From contig REDJ01000145.1 in assembly GCA_007693555.1 (NCBI GenBank), positions 1 through 32,241 on the forward strand: a DNA stretch of 32,241 nucleotides, written 5' to 3'. The position numbers were made by a program, and so were the translations under genes. How positions within the stretch are numbered: position 1 is the stretch's first letter; each line of letters begins with the position of its first letter. The notes beneath the pieces are model-generated. The model searched no databases. It saw nothing but the letters and a program-made list of their open reading frames with translations, and was not told where the DNA came from. Positions 7,736 to 14,878 of this stretch are shown piece by piece. This DNA comes from Bacteroidota bacterium. Lineage in GTDB: Bacteria > Bacteroidota > Bacteroidia > Bacteroidales > UBA7960.

Positions 7736-7762
7736 AACTCTGCGTCTCTGTGTCTCCGCAGT
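7736..7762 (-). repeat. Right copy of an inverted repeat flanking the GxxExxY gene
   Basis: A 27-bp segment containing CTCTGCGTCTCTGTGTCTCC is the inverted partner of 7268-7294. It lies between the GxxExxY stop and the carboxyltransferase start, ending 13 bp before that ATG. The repeat pair therefore encloses the GxxExxY gene exactly. Confidence 0.65.
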
Positions 7763-7775
7763 AAAAATTTGAAAA

Positions 7776-9305
7776 ATGGATACAAAACAAAAAATCGACA
7801 AACTTACCCAAATGCACCAGGCCGCTGAACTGGGTGGAGGCCAGGACAAGATTGATAAAATTCATGCATCAGGCAGGAACACAGCACGCGAACGTATCAA
7901 ACAACTGCTGGATTCCGATACCTTTGTTGAAATTGACAAATTTGTTGCAAACCGGAACCAGGATTTTGAAATGGAAAAAATTCCCGGCGATGGCATCGTA
8001 ACGGGATATGGAAAGATCGATGGTCGTCTGGTGTATGTCTTTGCACAAGACTTCACCGTTTTCGGCGGGTCACTGAGCCGTGCCAATGCCAACAAAGTGA
8101 CCAAGATCATGGACCTTGCAGTAAAAATGGGAGCCCCGCTGATTGGTTTGAACGACAGCGGTGGTGCCCGCATACAGGAAGGCGTGGAAAGCCTTGCAGG
8201 TTACGGCGATATCTTTATGCGCAACGTGCGTGCCAGCGGGGTTGTGCCACAAATCAGTGCCATTTTAGGGCCTTGTGCCGGTGGTGCGGTTTATTCGCCT
8301 GCAATCACCGATTTTATTTTCATGACACGCAAAACCAGCTATATGTTCGTTACCGGCCCCGATGTAATAAAAACCGTTACCCACGAAGATGTAACCAAGG
8401 AAGAGCTGGGTGGTGCCATGACCCACAACTCCAAGAGCGGAGTAGCGCACTTTACTGCTGACGATGATGATCAGGCCATGATGATGATCCGCGAACTGAT
8501 GAGCTTTCTGCCTTCCAACAACATGGAAGATCCGCCGGTAAAACCTTGTACCGACTCTCCGCACAGAGAGGAAATCAAACTTCGCGAACTCATCCCCAGC
8601 GATCCCAACAAGCCCTATGATATGATGGAAATAATCAACGCAGTGGCCGATGATAATAATTTCTTTGAAGTTCAACCTCATTATGCACAGAATATAATAG
8701 TTGGTTTCGCACGGTTAAATGGCAAACCTGTTGGTATTGTTGCCAATCAACCTGCCATGCTGGCCGGTGTGCTCGATATCGATGCATCACTCAAAGGCGC
8801 GCGCTTTGTGAGGTTCTGTGATGCCTTCAATATTCCCATCATCACATTCTGCGATGTGCCGGGATTCCTGCCGGGTGTGGGGCAAGAACTGGGCGGTATC
8901 ATAAAACACGGAGCAAAACTGCTTTACTCTTATGCTGAAGCCACCGTTCCCAAGATTACTGTTATTACCCGAAAATCGTACGGCGGAGCTTATGTGGTTA
9001 TGGCCAGCAAACACCTGGGTGCCGATGTGAATTACGCCTACCCCACCGCCGAAATTGCGGTTATGGGTCCTGATGGTGCTGTTAATATCCTTTACCGTAA
9101 TAAACTCAATGATGAGGACAAAGCCAAAGCCACAGAGGAGTATCGTGAGAAGTTCTGCTCACCTTACAAAGCTGCAGAATCCGGGCATATTGATGAAATC
9201 ATCTATCCCCGGCAAACCCGGCTTAAGCTTATCCAGGCCCTTGAAATGACAGAAAATAAGCGGGAAGTTACTCCTGCTAAGAAGCATGGGAATATACCTT
9301 TGTAG
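7776..9305 (+). CDS. pccB: Acyl-CoA carboxyltransferase subunit (propionyl-CoA carboxylase beta / MmdA type)
   Basis: At 509 residues this is the usual length for the propionyl-CoA carboxylase beta and methylmalonyl-CoA decarboxylase alpha family. It contains two crotonase-fold halves. The first has the oxyanion-hole segment [20 protein letters not shown] and [17 protein letters not shown], then the diagnostic [20 protein letters not shown]. The second has [37 protein letters not shown] and [15 protein letters not shown]. It transfers carboxyl from carboxybiotin to the acyl-CoA; with the upstream biotin carboxylase and carrier it makes a complete cytoplasmic enzyme for propionyl-CoA to methylmalonyl-CoA. 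No membrane OadB/MmdB-type decarboxylase subunit is present, which argues against a sodium-pumping decarboxylase. Exact substrate preference is not resolved. The coding sequence looks GC-richer than the GxxExxY gene before it. Confidence 0.92.
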   Translation: MDTKQKIDKLTQMHQAAELGGGQDKIDKIHASGRNTARERIKQLLDSDTFVEIDKFVANRNQDFEMEKIPGDGIVTGYGKIDGRLVYVFAQDFTVFGGSLSRANANKVTKIMDLAVKMGAPLIGLNDSGGARIQEGVESLAGYGDIFMRNVRASGVVPQISAILGPCAGGAVYSPAITDFIFMTRKTSYMFVTGPDVIKTVTHEDVTKEELGGAMTHNSKSGVAHFTADDDDQAMMMIRELMSFLPSNNMEDPPVKPCTDSPHREEIKLRELIPSDPNKPYDMMEIINAVADDNNFFEVQPHYAQNIIVGFARLNGKPVGIVANQPAMLAGVLDIDASLKGARFVRFCDAFNIPIITFCDVPGFLPGVGQELGGIIKHGAKLLYSYAEATVPKITVITRKSYGGAYVVMASKHLGADVNYAYPTAEIAVMGPDGAVNILYRNKLNDEDKAKATEEYREKFCSPYKAAESGHIDEIIYPRQTRLKLIQALEMTENKREVTPAKKHGNIPL

Positions 9306-9360
9306 GGTTAGGGGTAACGGGTAACGGGTGATGGGTGATGGGTGATGGGTAAGGGGTAAA
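9305..9360 (+). repeat. Heptamer tandem array (8 x 7 bp)
   Basis: Eight in-phase units: GGGTTAG, GGGTAAC, GGGTAAC, GGGTGAT, GGGTGAT, GGGTGAT, GGGTAAG, GGGTAAA. The first G is the last base of the carboxyltransferase stop codon. It is part of an intergenic mosaic running to the tRNA gene. Confidence 0.85.
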
Positions 9361-9380
9361 TATTGTTTTGCCGGCCTATT

Positions 9381-9396
9381 CCCCCTTTTAAGGGGG
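9381..9396. repeat. C5/G5 extragenic palindrome
   Basis: CCCCCTT-TT-AAGGGGG is a short palindrome followed by CCAGGGGGATGT. The CCCCCTTTTAAGGGGG plus CCAGGGGGAT combination looks like a dispersed extragenic repeat. It may also serve as a hairpin terminator for the carboxylase operon, but there is no T-tract. Confidence 0.55.
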
Positions 9397-9418
9397 CCAG
9401 GGGGATGTAATCCTGGTT

Positions 9419-9458
9419 GAGAAGTTGAAGAGTTGAAAAGTTAAAGTGTTAATGGTTA
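9419..9458 (+). repeat. Octamer tandem array (5 x 8 bp)
   Basis: Five units: GAGAAGTT, GAAGAGTT, GAAAAGTT, AAAGTGTT, AATGGTTA. Read in another phase, the consensus is RRGTTDAW, the same as in the arrays at 19568-19615 and 21461-21524. Confidence 0.7.
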
Positions 9459-9470
9459 ATTCTTTATTAT

Positions 9471-9523
9471 TTCGGATTTAGCTGCGCTGAGCTCGGCTTC
9501 GCCTCGGTTCGTGATTCGGATTT
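9471..9523. repeat. GC-rich module bounded by direct repeats
   Basis: A GC-rich block in AT-rich surroundings, framed by TTCGGATTT at 9471-9479 and 9515-9523. It follows an octamer array, as do the GC-rich modules at 19632-19657 and 21553-21578; sequence relation to those is only partial (an AATCC-GAATC-like edge on the reverse strand). Confidence 0.5.
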
Positions 9524-9554
9524 CGATATTTACATATAGATAAAAAATAATTTC

Positions 9555-9562
9555 TAAATTTG
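9555..9562 (+). promoter_or_regulatory. -7 element of the tRNA-Val promoter
   Basis: TAAATTTG matches TAnnTTTG and lies 13 bp before the first tRNA base, the right distance for a short 5' leader. The -33 region is poor: a TTTA starts at 9529. Confidence 0.55.
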
Positions 9563-9575
9563 CATTCTCAGTTTC

Positions 9576-9650
9576 GGGACGTTAGCTCAGTTGGTTTAGA
9601 GCGCATGCTTGACAGGCATGAGGTCACTGGTTCGATTCCAGTACGTCCCA
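9576..9650 (+). tRNA. tRNA-Val (anticodon GAC)
   Basis: The 75-nt sequence folds as a cloverleaf. The acceptor stem pairs GGGACGT (9576-9582) with ACGTCCC (9643-9649), and A9650 is the discriminator base. The D-arm contains TAGCTCAGTTGGTTTAGAGC. The anticodon stem pairs CATGC (9604-9608) with GCATG (9616-9620) around the loop TTGACAG, placing GAC at 9611-9613. The T-arm is CTGGTTCGATTCCAG. The CCA end is not encoded (CAGCA follows). It reads GUC/GUU valine codons. Confidence 0.97.
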
Positions 9651-9655
9651 CAGCA

Positions 9656-9698
9656 AAAAAAATGCGGAAAAAGCAAAGCAACTTTTTCCGCATTTTTT
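9656..9698 (+). terminator. Rho-independent terminator after tRNA-Val
   Basis: AATGCGGAAAAAG (9661-9673) pairs perfectly with CTTTTTCCGCATT (9682-9694) around an 8-nt loop and runs into TTTTTT. The A-tract on the other side means it could also stop minus-strand transcription from the Yip1-like gene. Confidence 0.92.
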
Positions 9699-9720
9699 AT
9701 TTCATTTAAAATTTATCTTC

Positions 9721-10323
9721 TCAGTAAGCAGCGGCTTTGAAAAAGGCACCTGCAATTAAACCCATAATTGTAAAGAAAACGAGCAATACAAGCAAAACAA
9801 TAACAAGCACTTTTGCACTGTTTTCCGTAGCTTTGAGTGATTGGGTAAGTGCATTGTAAAGCATCCACAATCCATATGCACTCACGAACATGCCCAAAAT
9901 AGTTGCCAGGCCAATTGAAATAACATTAACAAAATTGAGCAAAGCATTAACTGGCATTAAAACCATAAGAGACGCGGTAACCCTTACATTGGCTTCGTAA
10001 TCTGTTGTTCCACTGCATATAGCAGAAAAAATCAGCATAATTACTGCTGCAATAAACAAAGCTATTACCGACCCAATAATTCCCCCTACAATTACCATAG
10101 GTCCGGCAGCCGCTCCCCAAAATCCGAAGCCAGCCACACTTAATCCGGCCAGCACCCAGATATAGTTAATTACGGCAGCCACACCCCCGAAAATCAGGGC
10201 TTTAATAACGGGTTCAAGATAGCCACCGGATGTTCCCAGTCCGGAAAAAAATCCTTTGGGATCCTGTAATGATTTAATTGCTCCTGCAATAAACTCATTG
10301 AAATCAAAGTTTTTTTCATTCAT
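9721..10323 (-). CDS. Yip1/DUF1282-like membrane protein
   Basis: The 200-residue protein has an acidic N-terminus (MNEKNFDFNEFIAGAIKSL then DPKGFFSGL) followed by about five hydrophobic segments (roughly 40-65, 75-105, 120-140, 145-165, 172-195). Arrangement and length resemble the bacterial Yip1-domain (YIP1/DUF1282) membrane proteins, whose role in bacteria is poorly defined. The region around SAICSGTTDYEANVRVTASLM fits the polar loop between helices that is conserved in that family. It is separated by 84 bp from the symporter gene upstream and ends opposite the tRNA terminator. The family assignment is moderate. Confidence 0.65.
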   Translation of the reverse strand: MNEKNFDFNEFIAGAIKSLQDPKGFFSGLGTSGGYLEPVIKALIFGGVAAVINYIWVLAGLSVAGFGFWGAAAGPMVIVGGIIGSVIALFIAAVIMLIFSAICSGTTDYEANVRVTASLMVLMPVNALLNFVNVISIGLATILGMFVSAYGLWMLYNALTQSLKATENSAKVLVIVLLVLLVFFTIMGLIAGAFFKAAAY

Positions 10324-10407
10324 AGTGTCCTGTTTTTGAATTTGTTTTCGAAAATAATATAAATCTGATAAAAGACAATAAAATAAATTAAATCAAAGTA
10401 TATGTTA

Positions 10408-11778
10408 TCAATTTTTATTACCGGTGAAACTACCTCCAATCATACCCAAAATACCTGCAGCAAGTCCGTAGATTATGGGTTCAATATTCGTTCCCAGCCA
10501 TGATGCAATAAGCCAAACGATAAGACCGGAAAAAATGGATATCAGTGCTCCGGTTGCATTTGCTTCCTTCCAGAACAGGCCTGCACAAAGAGGTGTAAAA
10601 AGAGAAACAAGCCCCACTGAAGCAGCTTCCCCAACAAGTTCATAAATATTTCCTCTTTGAAGAGCCATATATAGCGCTATTATGGAAACGATAAGTACTG
10701 AAACCCTTGATGACCACAATAGTTGTTTATCAGTAATACCTTTCCAGCGGGGTTTGATAATGTTTTCACCCAGAATAGCAGCAGGGGCCAATAAAGCCGA
10801 ACTTGCCGTACTCAAAATGGCAGATAGTAATGCACCAAAGAGCAGAATCTGCACAAAGGGAGAAGTAAACCGGGTGATAAGTCCCGGAATAACCATTTGT
10901 GTATCCATGCCGTAATCCAGCAATTCGGGAGCAAGCTTACGGGCTGCTAAAGCAAGCAATAAAGGAATTAATGCAACGGAAAGATACATTGCACCTGCTG
11001 TGTAAGATGCCCTTACCGCCACTTTTTCGCTGCGCGATGCCATTACACGCTGAAATATATCCTGCCCGGCAATTGAACCCAGCCCAATGGTTATCCAGGC
11101 AGCTATATAATTCATCACATCAACACCTTCAGGATGGGGATAAAACCTGAAGAAACCTTCCGGAGCATTTTCAAACACCTGCCTGAAGCTGACAATCTGA
11201 AATATTTCGAGAGTGGCTGCAACTAACCCGATGAGAATAAATATGAGCTGCATAAAATCGGTAACTGAAACTGACCACATCCCACCGATAAAGGTATATA
11301 AGGTTACCAGTGCACATCCCAGCAGAATTCCCTGAGTGAGTTCCAGCCCTGTCAAAGAGGAGGTAATAATACCGAATGCAACCATTTGAGCTGCAATCCA
11401 GGCCAGGTAAGTAAGCATGATACATATGCCTGCAAAAAACTCTGTCAGATTCCCATACCGGTTTCTGTAAAAATCGCCCAGAGTTAGTAATTTCATGCGG
11501 TAAAGTGGCCGTGCAAAGAACATTCCCACAAGGAAAAGACACAGTGCTGCTCCGAAAGGATCTCTTACAACTGCGATAAGACCACCCTCGGCAAATTCAG
11601 AGGAGGCTCCCAATATGGTTTCCGAACCAAACCAGGTAGCAAACAAAGTTGCCGTAGCTATATAAAAAGGAAGTCTTCGGCCGGCCAAAAGATAATCTTC
11701 TGTATTTTTCACAAGCCTGGCAGCCAGCAAACCAACAATAATGGTAACAATCAGATAAAGAATGACAAAATATACCAT
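10408..11778 (-). CDS. Sodium:solute symporter family protein (SSS/SLC5)
   Basis: The 456-residue protein is almost entirely hydrophobic, with about 12-13 membrane segments. Family features are the early YLLAGRRLPFYIATATLFATWFG stretch (first helix of the LeuT-fold core), LGDFYRNRYG after the third helix, WITIGLGSIAGQDIFQRVMASRS in the middle, and LLSAILSTASSALLAPAAILGENI, the SSS signature region with a likely sodium-site serine. The coupled substrate (amino acid, sugar acid, choline-like) cannot be told. The gene starts 28 bp after the SulP gene, and with SulP and the glycosyltransferase forms a minus-strand group. It is shorter at the C-terminus than SSS members that carry extra helices. 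Confidence 0.88.
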   Translation of the reverse strand: MVYFVILYLIVTIIVGLLAARLVKNTEDYLLAGRRLPFYIATATLFATWFGSETILGASSEFAEGGLIAVVRDPFGAALCLFLVGMFFARPLYRMKLLTLGDFYRNRYGNLTEFFAGICIMLTYLAWIAAQMVAFGIITSSLTGLELTQGILLGCALVTLYTFIGGMWSVSVTDFMQLIFILIGLVAATLEIFQIVSFRQVFENAPEGFFRFYPHPEGVDVMNYIAAWITIGLGSIAGQDIFQRVMASRSEKVAVRASYTAGAMYLSVALIPLLLALAARKLAPELLDYGMDTQMVIPGLITRFTSPFVQILLFGALLSAILSTASSALLAPAAILGENIIKPRWKGITDKQLLWSSRVSVLIVSIIALYMALQRGNIYELVGEAASVGLVSLFTPLCAGLFWKEANATGALISIFSGLIVWLIASWLGTNIEPIIYGLAAGILGMIGGSFTGNKN

Positions 11779-11806
11779 TTTTACTATATTTTAAGCACTT
11801 ATGGGT

Positions 11807-13474
11807 TTACTTCATCAACTCAAGGCACTCACGCGCTCTTTTAAGGGCAGCTTCAATATTAATACAAACATTTTCAGGTCCGATACGATCAATAATTCCA
11901 TGTTTTTTAAGTGTAAGATACGGTTTTGGAGGCAGTCCGCTAAAAATAACATGGATATTGCTGTTGCGGCACTTTACCAGGAAACTGTTCAGGTTCATCA
12001 TACCCGTGGAGTCAATAAAAGGAAGCCGGCTCATCCTGATAATGCGGATCTTTGGATGTTCACCCAGTTGTTTTTCAGCTTCTTCAAAACGATTGGCTAC
12101 TCCAAAAAAGAAGGGGCCTTTGATTTGAAATACCTCTACCCCTTTTGGAATATCCAACAACTCCTGATCAATATCATCACTCAAATGCGACCTTTCATCT
12201 TCAACCTCTGACCTGAAAACTTTTATATCTGATGTTTCCGATACTCTTTTCACAAACAAAAAAGCAGCGAGCACCAGGCCAAATTGAATGGCAACGCTAA
12301 TATCTATCAGAACAGTCAGTAAAAAAGTTGTAATCAGGACAGCCACATCGCTTCTGGAATTGCTGAAGATGGCCTTAAACGATCTCCATTCACTCATGTT
12401 ATATGCTACCACAAATAAAATACCCGCCAAAGTAGCCATCGGGATATGTTTTGCCCATTTCCCAAAGAACAACAGGACAAACAAAACAAAAAGTGAATGA
12501 ACAATTCCTGAAATGGGAGTCTGACCACCGTTACGAACATTTGTCATGGTTCTTGCCACTGCCCCGCAGGCAGGTATGGCCCCAAAAAGCGGGGCAAAAA
12601 TATTGGCTATTCCATGCGCCACCAGTTCAGTATCCGGTCGACTGCGCCGGCCCGTTGCTCCATCCGATACCATCATGGAAAGTAGTGACTCAATTGAAGC
12701 AAGCATCGCTATGGTAAATGCCGGAACAACAAGTAACCTTATGGTTTCAAAACCCACCCATGGAATTTTTGGTTTTGGAATACTGGACGAAAGTTCTCCA
12801 AACCGCGTACCAATGGTTTCAACCGGCAGATTAAATATCTGAACCAGAATTACACTCAGCAAAATAGCAAGCAATGTACCGGGTATTTTACGATAAATTC
12901 GTGAACCATAAACACTTAATATTATGGTTAAAACCCCAATAAATAAAGCATTCCGGTTAATCGTGCTTACAGAAGAGAAATAAAAGATTACTTTATCGAT
13001 AAAGCTGGCAGGCAATGCTTCTCCTTCCATACCGAAGAAATATTTTATCTGCGTAGAGAATATTATTACAGCGATGCCGCTGGTAAATCCCACAGTAATT
13101 GGATAAGGCATATATTGAATAATGTTGCCCAGCTTGATCAGGCCCATGGCCAGCATCATAATACCCGCCATTATTGTAGCCATCAGCAACCCTTCCACAC
13201 CAAATTGCTCTACGATACCGAACAGCACAATGATAAATGCACCTGTGGGTCCTGCAATCTGTACACGGCTTCCGCCCAGAAAAGAAATGATAAAGCCTCC
13301 CAAAGCCGCCGCCATCAGACCTTTTTCCGGGGCAACACCTGAAGCAATAGCAAATGCAATGGAAAGAGGCAAGGCAACAATACCCACGATAATGCCGGAT
13401 GTAAGGTCATTCAGAAACCTCCTCCGATTGTAGGTTTTTATTGCATCAAATAATTGGGGTCTGAAATCTATCAT
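11807..13474 (-). CDS. SulP family anion permease with STAS domain
   Basis: The protein has 555 residues. The N-terminal SulP membrane domain (about 1-415) shows NDLTSGIIVGIVALPLSIAF near the start, then FLGGSRVQIAGPTGAFIIVL, which is the substrate-site helix region of SLC26/SulP, and GAIPACGAVARTMTNVRNGG. The C-terminal STAS domain (about 440-555) has FIDSTGMMNLNSFL with the conserved serine. SulP proteins carry sulfate, bicarbonate or other anions; the substrate is not readable here. The start codon overlaps the glycosyltransferase stop by 4 bp (ATGA), so they are translationally coupled. The symporter gene follows by 28 bp. No carbonic anhydrase or sulfate assimilation gene is adjacent. 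Confidence 0.92.
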   Translation of the reverse strand: MIDFRPQLFDAIKTYNRRRFLNDLTSGIIVGIVALPLSIAFAIASGVAPEKGLMAAALGGFIISFLGGSRVQIAGPTGAFIIVLFGIVEQFGVEGLLMATIMAGIMMLAMGLIKLGNIIQYMPYPITVGFTSGIAVIIFSTQIKYFFGMEGEALPASFIDKVIFYFSSVSTINRNALFIGVLTIILSVYGSRIYRKIPGTLLAILLSVILVQIFNLPVETIGTRFGELSSSIPKPKIPWVGFETIRLLVVPAFTIAMLASIESLLSMMVSDGATGRRSRPDTELVAHGIANIFAPLFGAIPACGAVARTMTNVRNGGQTPISGIVHSLFVLFVLLFFGKWAKHIPMATLAGILFVVAYNMSEWRSFKAIFSNSRSDVAVLITTFLLTVLIDISVAIQFGLVLAAFLFVKRVSETSDIKVFRSEVEDERSHLSDDIDQELLDIPKGVEVFQIKGPFFFGVANRFEEAEKQLGEHPKIRIIRMSRLPFIDSTGMMNLNSFLVKCRNSNIHVIFSGLPPKPYLTLKKHGIIDRIGPENVCINIEAALKRARECLELMK

Positions 13475-14769
13475 GTATTTCCTTTTTCAATCAATTTCAC
13501 CAAATTCCCTGTTATCGTTTTCCGTGAAAACTTCTGAATCTGGTCATGATCAGGAAACCATTCTTTTTCCTTAAGTGCAAATTGCAATACAAACTTACTT
13601 ATATTTTCATGATCTCCATATGAGAACATTTTACCTGAACCGGTTTTTTCAAGTATGGCAGATGCGTCACCTTTTACCGGGCCTATCCCCACAATGGGCC
13701 GCCCGGCTGCCAGATATTCAAAGACCTTACCGGTAATGATTCCCTCATTATTTATTATTTCCGGAACCACTAACAGCAGCATGTCGGAAGCCCTCATTTG
13801 CCTGATAGCTTCAGGATGATCTACATGACTATTAAAACCAATATGTTGTTTTAGATTTGTTTTCAGGATTTTCTTCCATTTTGGAGAAATACTGCCTGTA
13901 AAATGTATTTGTAATTTTTCGCCTAATAAAGTCTTAATATACTCCATCGCTTTTATAAAACCATTAAGGTTGTAATTATCAGCAATGGTGCCAACGTAAG
14001 TAATCGCAAAGCAATCAGCATTTCTTACACCTTTAATAGCTTTAAAATCATCAGGATCGAAACCGTTGGTAATAACCTTTATTTTGTCTTTGGGAGTAAT
14101 ATCATTAAGTTTTTCGGCAAACAGATTTTGCAAAAAATCACTTACCGTAATAACTACATCCGCATTTTTTAAAACCTTCTTCTCATATCCCAGGTCTTTT
14201 TTCTTTATCCAGGGAAGATGCAACATTTTGTCATAATAATAAATATCTGTCCATGGATCTCTCATATCAGCAATCCAGCGAATTTGAGGAAAGATATTTT
14301 TAATTTCAATGCCTGCCAACTGAGTAGAATGGGGTGGACTTGTCGTGATAATGGTTTCAATTCCGTATTCTTTTATCAGATAAATTGCCCTGGAAATGGC
14401 GTAACGGTTCCAGCCAATCCGTGCATCCGGCACAAAAAGATTTCCCCTGATAAACCGGGATATTGCATTTATTGGCCCATTACCGGTTTCATTTGCAAAA
14501 CCGGAGTAGGGTACCTGTTTTTTTCTAAAAAGTTTTTTGTAGAAACTATACGGCTCTCGTGTGGAAGAATGATATATTTTCAGATTTTCCGGAATCTCAA
14601 TTAAAAGACTTTTGTCGAGAACCGGATATGTCGCTTTTTGGGGATCAACAGTTAATACAATGGGCTCATACCCGAAGTGAGGCAGATACTTTACAAACTT
14701 TAGCCAGCGCTGCACTCCGGGTCCGCCGCTGGGTGGCCAGTAGTATGTGAGAATCAGCACTCTCTTCAT
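13471..14769 (-). CDS. GT4-like glycosyltransferase
   Basis: The 432-residue protein has the GT-B layout. The N-terminal domain starts MKRVLILTYYWPPSGGPGVQ, with the glycine-rich loop typical of family 4 enzymes; ETIITTSPPHSTQLAG and IADMRDPWTDIYYY follow. The C-terminal domain begins near ITYVGTIADNYNLNGFIKAM and ends with the donor-site region VPEIINNEGIITGKVFEYLAAGRPIVGIG, carrying the expected EX-E-like glutamates. It probably transfers a sugar to a cell-surface glycan. The ATG at 14769 is taken rather than a TTG two codons earlier, because MKRVLILTYY is the natural start of the first strand. It overlaps the SulP start by 4 bp and lies 109 bp downstream of the YfhO-like gene, which may also act in surface glycan work. 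Confidence 0.88.
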   Translation of the reverse strand: MKRVLILTYYWPPSGGPGVQRWLKFVKYLPHFGYEPIVLTVDPQKATYPVLDKSLLIEIPENLKIYHSSTREPYSFYKKLFRKKQVPYSGFANETGNGPINAISRFIRGNLFVPDARIGWNRYAISRAIYLIKEYGIETIITTSPPHSTQLAGIEIKNIFPQIRWIADMRDPWTDIYYYDKMLHLPWIKKKDLGYEKKVLKNADVVITVSDFLQNLFAEKLNDITPKDKIKVITNGFDPDDFKAIKGVRNADCFAITYVGTIADNYNLNGFIKAMEYIKTLLGEKLQIHFTGSISPKWKKILKTNLKQHIGFNSHVDHPEAIRQMRASDMLLLVVPEIINNEGIITGKVFEYLAAGRPIVGIGPVKGDASAILEKTGSGKMFSYGDHENISKFVLQFALKEKEWFPDHDQIQKFSRKTITGNLVKLIEKGNT

Positions 14770-14878
14770 CAGCAATTGTTTGTTTTAAAGTTTGACCGAA
14801 ATCCACAAAACGAATTTATTTATTTTTCTTTCAACCGGTACTTATATTATATTGCAAATATTTCCTTGTTTAATGTAT

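Noticed and set aside
9381-9396. Rho-independent terminator of the carboxylase operon
   Set aside because: The stem is good but no T-tract follows; it is kept as an extragenic palindrome.
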